Below, piece by piece: positions 27,030 to 35,572 of a stretch of DNA of 57,174 bases. The stretch lies in assembly GCA_022509005.1 (NCBI GenBank), contig JAFLUC010000004.1:1-57174 (forward strand). Reading direction: 5' to 3'. How positions within the stretch are numbered: position 1 is the stretch's first letter; every line of letters begins with the position of its first letter. The position numbers and the translations under genes were made by a program. The notes beneath the pieces were generated by a model that did no database searches, was not told the DNA's origin, and worked only from the letters and a program-made list of their open reading frames with translations. Origin of the DNA: Oscillospiraceae bacterium (GTDB lineage: Bacteria; Bacillota; Clostridia; UBA1381).

Positions 27030-27902
27030 ATGAAAAAACGAGTTAAAATACCGCTCATAATATTGCTTATAGCAGCATTATTCGCGTCGGATTTATATCT
27101 CACTCATAACAACTTCATAGTAAACAGCAACATATTTATTCAGAACGATTTTGAAATCACACAGCATGACCATCCCGAAAAGGTGTGGGACAAGGTGTTT
27201 TTCGGAAACTCGGTTGTAATCTCTGCATATATCGAGGATAAAAGTAGTTCCGGCTATATAAACTGCGGACTGGATTACGGTGTTGTTACAGATTTATGGG
27301 AGATGCTTGATAAAAAATACATACGCGTGGGCAGCGAGCTTGTTGTAGGTCTTAATTACCTTACACTGTATGATGATTTTGACACGAACCCGACATATAT
27401 CTGGCACAAGAAATGGTATCAGCCATACGCATATTTTGAGCGTGATCGTTTCTATCCGCTTGTCACAGACGCGTTCACAAAGGCACTCAAAGGTGACTTC
27501 TCACCTCCCATGACTTATAAAAAGCAGGAAAAAGCCGTTTATCACGGCAAGGTTTCCGAGGCTGCGCTTGCAGATAAGTTTGAGGAGTACCAAGAGGAAT
27601 TTTTCAATAAGCCGATAGAAAAATACTCAGAAAATCTTAATGCGCTCGAGAAAGTCATAGACTACTGCAACAAAAACAATATCCGGCTGCGGGTTGTATG
27701 GATGCCCTGGAACCCTATATTTGAGCAGCCGAAGCTTGTAAAAGAGGTCCGCACCGAAACAGATAAAATACTCAATAAGAACAATATAGAAACACTTGAT
27801 CTTGAAGACAAATTTGGCTCAGAGTACTTCTACGACACCGGTCATCTTAACTATGACACCGGTTCGGAACGCTTTACGAAAATCATTGATGAATGGCTAT
27901 AG
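27030..27902 (+). CDS. SGNH-hydrolase-like membrane-anchored protein, DltD-like
   Basis: 290 residues. An N-terminal helix (about residues 6-22) is followed by an extracytoplasmic domain with the SGNH/GDSL layout: Ser61 in VFFGNSVV and Asp269-x-x-His272 in DTGHLNYDTG form the likely triad. DltD, which occupies this place in dlt operons, has the same Ser...DxxH arrangement but is about 100 residues longer. The sequence also recalls AlgX/AlgJ-type O-acyltransferases. It probably acts with the MBOAT protein in the last transfer step at the outer face of the membrane. Confidence 0.75.
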   Translation: MKKRVKIPLIILLIAALFASDLYLTHNNFIVNSNIFIQNDFEITQHDHPEKVWDKVFFGNSVVISAYIEDKSSSGYINCGLDYGVVTDLWEMLDKKYIRVGSELVVGLNYLTLYDDFDTNPTYIWHKKWYQPYAYFERDRFYPLVTDAFTKALKGDFSPPMTYKKQEKAVYHGKVSEAALADKFEEYQEEFFNKPIEKYSENLNALEKVIDYCNKNNIRLRVVWMPWNPIFEQPKLVKEVRTETDKILNKNNIETLDLEDKFGSEYFYDTGHLNYDTGSERFTKIIDEWL

Positions 27903-27912
27903 GAGGAATATT

Positions 27913-28296
27913 ATGGTATCATATATAAGATGCTTTGGAAAATATGCGGTGGTAAGAGGCCGCTCAACCAGAATGGAATTCTGGGGATTTACCATTGTTA
28001 ACGCCATTTGCTGGTTCATAATAGGCTATTTCTTTATGAAATATCCGCGCGGGCTTGCAAATAACGTAATGACTGCGATTACAGTTATGTATTTTCTGCT
28101 CACTATCACACCTTCAATTACTGTAACCATGCGGCGCTGGCATGATATCGGAAGAACCGGCGCATGGGTTCTGCTTAATCTTGTTCCGCTCGCCGGAATG
28201 TTCACTACTTTTGGGTTCTTCCTTTATCGCGGCGATAATTTCACAAACAAATATGGTCGAGATCCTTATGATAGAAAGCTCAAAAGACGGAGATAA
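27913..28296 (+). CDS. DUF805 family small membrane protein
   Basis: 127 residues with three to four hydrophobic helices. The family signs are GRSTRMEFWGFTIVN near the start and TMRRWHDIGRTGAWVLL before the third helix. It is preceded by AGGAGGA, which overlaps the stop codon of the SGNH gene, so it is cotranscribed with the dlt-like genes. DUF805 proteins have no known biochemical role. ATG 27913 is chosen by the ribosome binding site; the frame is open further upstream but overlaps the preceding gene. Confidence 0.85.
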   Translation: MVSYIRCFGKYAVVRGRSTRMEFWGFTIVNAICWFIIGYFFMKYPRGLANNVMTAITVMYFLLTITPSITVTMRRWHDIGRTGAWVLLNLVPLAGMFTTFGFFLYRGDNFTNKYGRDPYDRKLKRRR

Positions 28297-28310
28297 TTTA
28301 ATACGCATCT

Positions 28311-28343
28311 AACCACAGAAAGTAATTTTCTGTGGTTTATTTT
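28311..28343 (+). terminator. Terminator of the dlt-like operon
   Basis: AACCACAGAAA pairs with TTTCTGTGGTT (11 bp, 5-nt loop), followed by TATTTTTG. Confidence 0.85.
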
Positions 28344-28366
28344 TGTCCCACAAAAATCTGACAGAC

Positions 28367-28395
28367 TTGACACTTTTGATACCGTCTGCTATAAT
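28367..28395 (+). promoter_or_regulatory. Consensus sigma-A promoter of addBA
   Basis: TTGACA (28367-28372), 17-bp spacer, TATAAT (28390-28395). The start codon at 28432 follows GGAGGATCATA. Confidence 0.85.
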
Positions 28396-28431
28396 TAAAA
28401 TATACCTATCACAGCAGAATGGAGGATCATA

Positions 28432-31400
28432 ATGTCAGTAAAGATAGTTACCGGAAGTATTGGCTCAGGCAAAACGGAATATTGTATAGATGAAATACGC
28501 CGGGTTCACGAGGTATACCCATCAAAAAAGTGTGTTATGCTTGTTCCGTCGCACTATTCGCATGAAACGGAAAAGCTTCTTATAAATACCTTCGGTGGAA
28601 CAGGGCTTAATAATATTGAAGTCACCTCATTTGAAAAGCTTGCGCGCGAACTGCTTACGGGCACTGAAAAAAGGCTTTCCGCTCCCGGTAAGCAGGCTGT
28701 TATATGCCGCGCAATAAAGCTGGCTCTTGATGCTCTTGATGAAAACAAATTTGACAGCCGCCTGCTTTTAGCAGTAAAAAGAAGCGGCTTTATTGACGTT
28801 GCGCAGTCGCTTATAAGCGAGCTTCACCGCTATCTCATAACAGGACCGGAGCTGCGGCAGCAGGCGGAGCAAATGGAGAACGGAGCATTAAAGCAGAAGC
28901 TTGAAATTACCGCTCTTATTTCGGACAACTACGATGAATTACTTTCCGCCGCCGATTATATTGACAGCGACGAGGATCTTATTCGCCTCTCAAAAGTTGC
29001 CGGAAACCGCTTTAAGGATAATACTGTAATATGGATCGATAAGTTTGACGAGTTTCTGCCTCAGCAGCTTAAGGTGGTCATGTCTCTCATAGACAGCGGC
29101 GCTGATATAACAATTACCTTCAGCACCTGCGAAGATGAAGCCGATACATATTACGGAACCACTGCCGCTATCAATCATATATTAAGCTATGCCAATGCCG
29201 AGATTATACATCTCAGCGGAAGTATGAAGCATATAAAGAATGCGCCGGATTTGCACTTTCTGTTTTCCACATGGTTCGACCGCACAGGTTACTTAGGCGA
29301 GGTACATAATGCTGAGGTTTTTGAAGCGCGTGACGCATATATGGAAATTGAGCACACCGCGTGCCGTATTCTTGATTTTGTTCGCGAGGATAAATACCGG
29401 TTCCGTGACATTGCTGTAATATGCGGCAATCAGGACAGCTATTCGCATATAATTGAAGCTATCTTTGACGAGTACGATATTCCGTATTATTCTGATGAAC
29501 AGCTCTCTATTGTAAATCATCCTATTGCAATGCAGATTCTTTCACTGTTTGATATTATAGAAAATAACTGGGACTATTCCTCTATGTTTGGGTATCTGCG
29601 TTCCGGATTTATATATTATAAGAAAAAATCAGGATACAGGCGAATCTCATCAGACGATATAGACAAATTAGAAAACTATGTTTTAAAAAAAGGAATACGT
29701 GGGAAAAGCATGTGGCAGAGAAGCTGGACCGGCGGTCACCGCAGGCCGCTTGACGAGGCGCTGCAGACCGAGTCGCGTCAGGATACGGAAGCGGAGGAGC
29801 TTGAATCGCTTCGGAAATTAATCACCGAACCTATAGAAGCGTACTGCGATTCGGTAAAGACTGCCGCATCTGTCACGGATTACTGCTGCGCGTTATATGA
29901 ATTCCTCGAAAGCATAAATCTCTATCAAGGGCTTAAAGCGGAGCTTCTGGGTATGGCCATGAACCGCGCTGCCGCAGACGCGCAGAGGTTTGGTCAGATA
30001 TGGAATCTCATTCTCGATGTTCTCAATCAGGTAAATACCGCTCTCGGTTCCTATAATGTTACCGCAAGTGAATTTGCCGATTATATGCGCGCCGCTATGG
30101 CTCAATGCACGATACGCACTATCCCATCCGGTGTTGATCGCGTTTTCATTGGTTCTGTTGAAAAGAACCGTTCGGAAAACTCAAAAATCATCTTTGCCGT
30201 GGGCGCAATTTCGGGCACCTTTCCCTCCGACAGCGGAACAGAAGGCTTTTTCTCGAACTCAGACCGCGAAATTCTTTCAGGACTTGACATACAGCTTGCG
30301 CCTACAACAATAAAGAAATCGGAGAAACAATATAATAACGTATATAAGACACTTAGCGCGGTTACAGAAAAGCTATGCGTAAGCTATCCAGTTCAGACCC
30401 CAGACGGCAATGCATGCCGCCGATCACAGACAGTTATAGACATATGCGCAAAGCTTCATAAGATAAAGCACTTTAATGATATCGTGAAGAATCCCGAAGA
30501 GGAACGTCAGCTTTACATATCTTCACCCTCTGCAACACTTCACAAAATGCTCATTCATCCGAGATATAATCCGCTCTGGAAGCATGTTAATGAGTGGTTC
30601 GATGAACATGACGAGTGGCGGCACAAGCTGTTTACCATAAAATCTACACGCAGAAACTTTAACGAGCGTGTTATATCAATTAATCCCGATCTTGCCGTGG
30701 AGCTTTATCCGGGAAGGATTTTCTACAGTCCCACCCATCTCAACACCTACGCTGAGTGTCCGTTCAAGAATTTCATGCAGTATGGGCTCGGAATAAAGAC
30801 AAGAGAAGAATATACACTCAATGCAGCTGATACGGGCAGCTATGCGCATGAGCTTGTACGCCGGTTCTGCGAGGAGGTTGACAGCGGCTATGACTGGAAA
30901 ACCGTTACTGATGAGGAATGCGAAAAAATTGTTGACGATATTGTTGCCGGTACAACGGCAAATGTTATGAACTCGGACTACTCCGACAAGGAGCGTACCG
31001 CTGATATTTTCCGAAGAATGGGGCACACCGTAAAAGAGGTTGCAAAAACGGTTCGCAAATCCATCCGTGCAGGCAGCTTTAAACCATATGCGTATGAGCT
31101 GAAGGTCAAGGAGGAGCTTACTCCCGATATCGGCATCACAGGCACAATCGACAGACTTGACATATGCAGCCATGACAGTATCAATGAATACAGGATCATA
31201 GATTACAAAACCGGAAGCAAAAGCTTTTCGGTCGCGGATATATCAGAAGGTCTTGATATGCAGCCGGTTATATACGCGCTTGTTATGCGCGAGCATGACA
31301 ACAACGCTCGTATTTCCGGTATGTACTACAGCAAAATGCGCAGCGATTATGCTAATATAAAGTCCACGAGCCGTCTTGAGACTGCGCAGAACCATCTTAA

Positions 31401-31812
31401 ACAGAATACAATGCTTGACGGGGCAACCTTTGTCGAAGCCGATCTCGACGGAAATATCCTCTCCAATGCAGCAGACAGAATCGAAACAGAGCTTGCAAGA
31501 AGCGACGGTTCCATGTTTTTCGGTAAAAACGGTCCCGGGAAAACAGGCGGGAATATTCGCAGCTTAGCTGCGGGCGGCAGACTTATGGACACCGTCCACG
31601 ATAAGGTAATAGACATCGACAGAGAAATCAGAGCCGGGAACATAGATATTTCACCGCTTGAACATCCGGCTAGCAATAAATCAATATGCTCATACTGCGA
31701 TTACAGCACCATATGTAAATTTGATGAAAAATGCAAGACAACCCGGTTTGTAACAAAAAAGGATAAAGATGTATGGGATATTTTAGAAGATAAGAAGGAA
31801 GGTGACAACTGA
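28432..31812 (+). CDS. addB: AddB, helicase-nuclease subunit B with Fe-S cluster
   Basis: 1126 residues. The N-terminal Walker A motif is GSIGSGKTEY (about 8-16). The C-terminal nuclease domain has YAECPFKNF, the RecB-nuclease acidic segment (GTIDRLDI, IIDYKTGSKSF) and the last three cysteines of the iron-sulphur cluster in CSYCDYSTICKF; the Cys of YAECPF is the fourth ligand. With AddA it resects double-strand ends for recombination and stops at Chi. Its stop codon overlaps the AddA start in TGATG, so the two subunits are coupled. Consensus promoter upstream. Confidence 0.93.
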   Translation: MSVKIVTGSIGSGKTEYCIDEIRRVHEVYPSKKCVMLVPSHYSHETEKLLINTFGGTGLNNIEVTSFEKLARELLTGTEKRLSAPGKQAVICRAIKLALDALDENKFDSRLLLAVKRSGFIDVAQSLISELHRYLITGPELRQQAEQMENGALKQKLEITALISDNYDELLSAADYIDSDEDLIRLSKVAGNRFKDNTVIWIDKFDEFLPQQLKVVMSLIDSGADITITFSTCEDEADTYYGTTAAINHILSYANAEIIHLSGSMKHIKNAPDLHFLFSTWFDRTGYLGEVHNAEVFEARDAYMEIEHTACRILDFVREDKYRFRDIAVICGNQDSYSHIIEAIFDEYDIPYYSDEQLSIVNHPIAMQILSLFDIIENNWDYSSMFGYLRSGFIYYKKKSGYRRISSDDIDKLENYVLKKGIRGKSMWQRSWTGGHRRPLDEALQTESRQDTEAEELESLRKLITEPIEAYCDSVKTAASVTDYCCALYEFLESINLYQGLKAELLGMAMNRAAADAQRFGQIWNLILDVLNQVNTALGSYNVTASEFADYMRAAMAQCTIRTIPSGVDRVFIGSVEKNRSENSKIIFAVGAISGTFPSDSGTEGFFSNSDREILSGLDIQLAPTTIKKSEKQYNNVYKTLSAVTEKLCVSYPVQTPDGNACRRSQTVIDICAKLHKIKHFNDIVKNPEEERQLYISSPSATLHKMLIHPRYNPLWKHVNEWFDEHDEWRHKLFTIKSTRRNFNERVISINPDLAVELYPGRIFYSPTHLNTYAECPFKNFMQYGLGIKTREEYTLNAADTGSYAHELVRRFCEEVDSGYDWKTVTDEECEKIVDDIVAGTTANVMNSDYSDKERTADIFRRMGHTVKEVAKTVRKSIRAGSFKPYAYELKVKEELTPDIGITGTIDRLDICSHDSINEYRIIDYKTGSKSFSVADISEGLDMQPVIYALVMREHDNNARISGMYYSKMRSDYANIKSTSRLETAQNHLKQNTMLDGATFVEADLDGNILSNAADRIETELARSDGSMFFGKNGPGKTGGNIRSLAAGGRLMDTVHDKVIDIDREIRAGNIDISPLEHPASNKSICSYCDYSTICKFDEKCKTTRFVTKKDKDVWDILEDKKEGDN

Positions 31813-34800
31813 TGATCTGGACACCTGAACAGGAAAAAGCAATATATACACCGACCGGAAAAGGAAATATACTCGTTTCCGCAGCTGCCGGATCAGGAAA
31901 AACAGCCGTTCTTGTAGAGCGTATCATACAAAAGCTGCTGAACGGCGGCTCTATTGACAGGCTGCTTGTTGTTACCTTTACAAACGCGGCGGCAGCCGAA
32001 ATGCGTGAGAAGATAATAAAAAGCCTTGTAAAAGAGCTTGAAAACGCAGAAAATGACAAAGAAACCGCGCAGCACCTCAAAAAGCAGGTGCATCTTGCGG
32101 AATCGGCGGATATAATGACAATTGACGCGTTCTGCATACGCGTTGTACAGAACAACTTCCATGTCCTCGGAATTGATGCAGATATGAGCATTACCGATGA
32201 GGCGATGGCAGAGCTTATAAAGCAGGAGGCGCTCGAAAGTCTTATGACAAGGCTTTATAAAACGACTGACTCTGAGGAAAAAGCACATTTTTCAAGACTC
32301 ATTGACGGCTATGCCTCAAACCGTGATGATCGTGGACTTGAACAGGTCATTACCACACTCCATGACTTTATCATGTCATTTGCCGAGCCGGAAAAATGGC
32401 TTGATAACGCTGTCAATTCCTACAGTCTTCCGATATTAAAAACTCCGTATGCGAAATATCTTTCAGATATATCAACACAAGCCGCAAAAAGCTGTATAGA
32501 ATCCGCGCGCGAACTGATATTCGGTCTTGATGTGTCCAATAATGATACAGTCGAGGAAAACAGCCGCGTATATCTTATTAATTATGCAAATGAATTAATT
32601 GCTGTAGCTGAGGAATATCTCACCGCTGTGGATTGGAACGGTATATACGCTGTATATAAAAAATACTTCAGAAATCTCTCCAGAAAAAAGAATTTTCCAT
32701 ACACTGTTCAGAAGCCGCCTGAAACGGAAACAAAAGAATATAAAGATGCACTTGACAGGCTTAAATATATCCGCGCAATTTTTCTCGATCGCGTTAATTC
32801 CGGTGTTACCACAGATATAAAAGGGCTTTCTGACATTTGGGGAAATACGGAAAACCTCAGAGAGGAAGCGGAGGATATTGTATGGATCGAAAAGCTGTTT
32901 ATAGAAGAGTATACGAAGGCAAAGGACAAGCGCGGAGTAAGAGAATTTTCTGACATTGAGCATATGACGTTTGATCTGTTTTCACGTCATGAGGATATAC
33001 GCGCGAACTACCGTGAAAAATATGATGAGATATTAATTGATGAGTATCAGGATACCAACGGACTGCAGGACTCGATCTTTGAGCTTATTTCAAAGAAAAA
33101 TATCTTTATGGTGGGCGATCTCAAACAGAGTATTTATCGCTTCCGCGGCGGGGATCCGTATATATTCAAGGAAAAAAGCAGGCTGTATTCCGAGGACGGA
33201 ACAGGTGATGTAAAAATAACTCTTGCTCAGAATTTCCGAAGCCGTCAGGAGGTATTAAGAAGCGTTAATGATATATTCAGCTGCGTTATGAGCAACGAAG
33301 CCGGAGATGTAGATTACCGCGGTGACGAGCTTATTGTCCGCGACAAGAAACGTGATTACTATCCCGCTCCTGCCACAGACTGCAAATCGGAGCTTCATCA
33401 TCTTCTTTTGCCCTCCGATACCGATTCCGCAGCGAGGCATGCCGAAGAAATACACTTTACTGTAAATAAGATAAAAAGCTTGCTTGATTCCGGAGTTGAA
33501 GTATACGATACGGATACCGGCTCGCTACGTCCTATCCGGAAAAAGGATATAGTTATTCTCGTGAACTCAACAAAAACAAACGGTGATACGCTTGTAAGAG
33601 AGCTTGGCAGACTCGGCGTTGACGCATACTGTGATACAAAATCGTTTTTTGACCGCCGTGAGATAAAGGTTATAATGTCGCTTATTTCAGTTATAAACAA
33701 TTCACGGCAGGATATACCCCTGCTGGCGGTTATGCGTTCTCCTATCGGAGGCTTTACGGATGACGAGCTTGTAAGAATACGGCTTTGCGCCGGGCGGACA
33801 GAGAATTATATAACCGCAGTCCGCGTATACGCGCGCGAAAGCGATCCGCTGGCGCGAAAATGCGCCGCATTTATTGATTCTATTAACCGCTGGCGTGGCT
33901 ATGTACGCAGAATGCCGGTTGCAAAGCTTCTGTGGACACTTTATGAAGAAACATATTTCTATGATATGATGGGCGCTATTGAGCATGGAGAGGAGGCACA
34001 GTTCAATCTCCGTCTGCTCTATGAGCGTGCAAAACAGTACGAAAATGCCGGATTCAAGGGGCTGTTCAGATTCATTGAATATATAGAACATATCGAAGAC
34101 AGCGATAAGGATCTTGGCGGCGCTAAAATGATCAGCGAAAACCATGATGTTGTTCGTATTATGACGATCCATAAGAGCAAGGGACTTGAATTCCCGTATG
34201 TATTCCTGCTGAACGCCGGAGGAAAGCTTAAAACCTCCGAAGGTATAAAATCAGTAAAGACCCACAAGGATCTACTGCTCGGACTGCGTGATATTCATTA
34301 TGACGAGCATTATACGCGTGACACGGCACTATATGAGCTGATAGACCGCGTTAACACAGCTGAAAATAAAGCGGAACGGATGCGCGTACTTTATGTCGCG
34401 CTTACGAGAGCACGTGAAAAGCTGTATGTTATCGCAACAGATAAAGAATCATCGGATTCTGATGATTCCGTTCTCATATCTTCGCATGCCGACAAGCTTA
34501 TAAGCGGTAAAATGCTGCCTAAGGATTCACTTAAGATCAACACCTTTGCCGGCTGGGTATCACCCGCGGCATTTACCTGTTCCGAGTCCTGGAATTATAC
34601 AATTCATCATATCGTGCCGGATTCAGCCGAAGATGATGAACATGCGGAAGACTCTGAGGATTTCAGCGATAGCGCCGAGCTGAAACAAGCTGTATACGAT
34701 ATACTTGACTACCAATATCCGTTTACAGAAAGCAATATCATTCCATCGCGCACATCGGTTACGCAGATCAAGGAGCTTGCAATTGAGCGGGAGAGTATAT

Positions 34801-35435
34801 ATGACACTCCGGTATATGAACCGGACAGCCGACGCAGCTCCGGTGCCGACGATATGGCGGAGCTCATGTTTTCACCGCTGCATCAGAAACCGGCATTTAT
34901 GCGTGAAAAGGGTGATAAACCTGCAAATGAAATAGGTACTCTGTATCACCTTGTGATGTCTGAGATCAGCCTTGAACGCGTAAAAGCCGAAGGCCCAGAA
35001 TGTATTAAACCGGAAATAGACCGGCTTGCTGCCGAAAATATCATTTCCGATGAGGATCTGAAGTATATAGATACTGATAAAATCAAAAAATTCTATGACT
35101 GTCCGATTGGGAAGCGTGTACTTGCTTCAGGCGAAGTTGTTCGCGAAGCACCGTTTCAGATCAATATTCCCGCTTCGCTGTACGATCCGGCGCTAGCGGA
35201 TAAATATGATAACGAAACGGTCATTTTACAGGGTATTATAGACTGCTTCTTTAAAGAAGGCAATGGCTATATTCTGCTTGACTATAAGACAGATAAAATA
35301 CGGAATAATAGTGCTCAGATTCGCGCGAAATACGCGAAGCAGCTTGAGCTGTACAAGAAAGCTATTGAAAAGCTTAAAGGCACTCCGGTTACAGAAGCAT
35401 ACTTGTATCTTTTTGATGCAGGCGAGATTGTTTAA
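31812..35435 (+). CDS. addA: AddA, helicase-nuclease subunit A
   Basis: 1207 residues, UvrD-like superfamily 1 helicase with a C-terminal RecB-type nuclease. Motif I is AAAGSGKTAVLVERI; Ia VTFTNAAAAEMREKI; II LIDEYQDTN; III GDLKQSIYRFRGGDP; V/VI MTIHKSKGLEFPYVF and LYVALTRAREKLYV. The nuclease motif is GIIDCFFKEGNGYILLDYKTD near residue 1145. The full set argues for an active enzyme. It is cotranscribed with addB and followed by a strong terminator. Confidence 0.95.
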   Translation: MIWTPEQEKAIYTPTGKGNILVSAAAGSGKTAVLVERIIQKLLNGGSIDRLLVVTFTNAAAAEMREKIIKSLVKELENAENDKETAQHLKKQVHLAESADIMTIDAFCIRVVQNNFHVLGIDADMSITDEAMAELIKQEALESLMTRLYKTTDSEEKAHFSRLIDGYASNRDDRGLEQVITTLHDFIMSFAEPEKWLDNAVNSYSLPILKTPYAKYLSDISTQAAKSCIESARELIFGLDVSNNDTVEENSRVYLINYANELIAVAEEYLTAVDWNGIYAVYKKYFRNLSRKKNFPYTVQKPPETETKEYKDALDRLKYIRAIFLDRVNSGVTTDIKGLSDIWGNTENLREEAEDIVWIEKLFIEEYTKAKDKRGVREFSDIEHMTFDLFSRHEDIRANYREKYDEILIDEYQDTNGLQDSIFELISKKNIFMVGDLKQSIYRFRGGDPYIFKEKSRLYSEDGTGDVKITLAQNFRSRQEVLRSVNDIFSCVMSNEAGDVDYRGDELIVRDKKRDYYPAPATDCKSELHHLLLPSDTDSAARHAEEIHFTVNKIKSLLDSGVEVYDTDTGSLRPIRKKDIVILVNSTKTNGDTLVRELGRLGVDAYCDTKSFFDRREIKVIMSLISVINNSRQDIPLLAVMRSPIGGFTDDELVRIRLCAGRTENYITAVRVYARESDPLARKCAAFIDSINRWRGYVRRMPVAKLLWTLYEETYFYDMMGAIEHGEEAQFNLRLLYERAKQYENAGFKGLFRFIEYIEHIEDSDKDLGGAKMISENHDVVRIMTIHKSKGLEFPYVFLLNAGGKLKTSEGIKSVKTHKDLLLGLRDIHYDEHYTRDTALYELIDRVNTAENKAERMRVLYVALTRAREKLYVIATDKESSDSDDSVLISSHADKLISGKMLPKDSLKINTFAGWVSPAAFTCSESWNYTIHHIVPDSAEDDEHAEDSEDFSDSAELKQAVYDILDYQYPFTESNIIPSRTSVTQIKELAIERESIYDTPVYEPDSRRSSGADDMAELMFSPLHQKPAFMREKGDKPANEIGTLYHLVMSEISLERVKAEGPECIKPEIDRLAAENIISDEDLKYIDTDKIKKFYDCPIGKRVLASGEVVREAPFQINIPASLYDPALADKYDNETVILQGIIDCFFKEGNGYILLDYKTDKIRNNSAQIRAKYAKQLELYKKAIEKLKGTPVTEAYLYLFDAGEIV

Positions 35436-35446
35436 TAGCTAAATTG

Positions 35447-35483
35447 AAAATCTCTGCGGTTTTGAAACCGCAGAGATTTTTTT
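35447..35483 (+). terminator. Terminator of addBA
   Basis: AAAATCTCTGCGGTTT and its exact complement form a 16-bp stem with a minimal TG loop; the 3' arm runs into seven T residues. Confidence 0.9.
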
Positions 35484-35487
35484 GTGC

Positions 35488-35518
35488 AAAAAAAGGAGCC
35501 ACCCTTACGGGCAGCCCC
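35488..35518 (-). terminator. Terminator of the S-layer gene
   Basis: On the minus-strand RNA GGGGCUGCCC pairs with GGGUGGCUCC (10 pairs, three of them G-U) around GUAA, followed by seven U residues. On the plus strand the G-U pairs become mismatches, so it works for the minus strand only. Confidence 0.8.
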
Positions 35519-35572
35519 TTAACTGTACGTTTTATACTCTATTTAGTAATCATATGTGCCTTTAGGCTTAGA

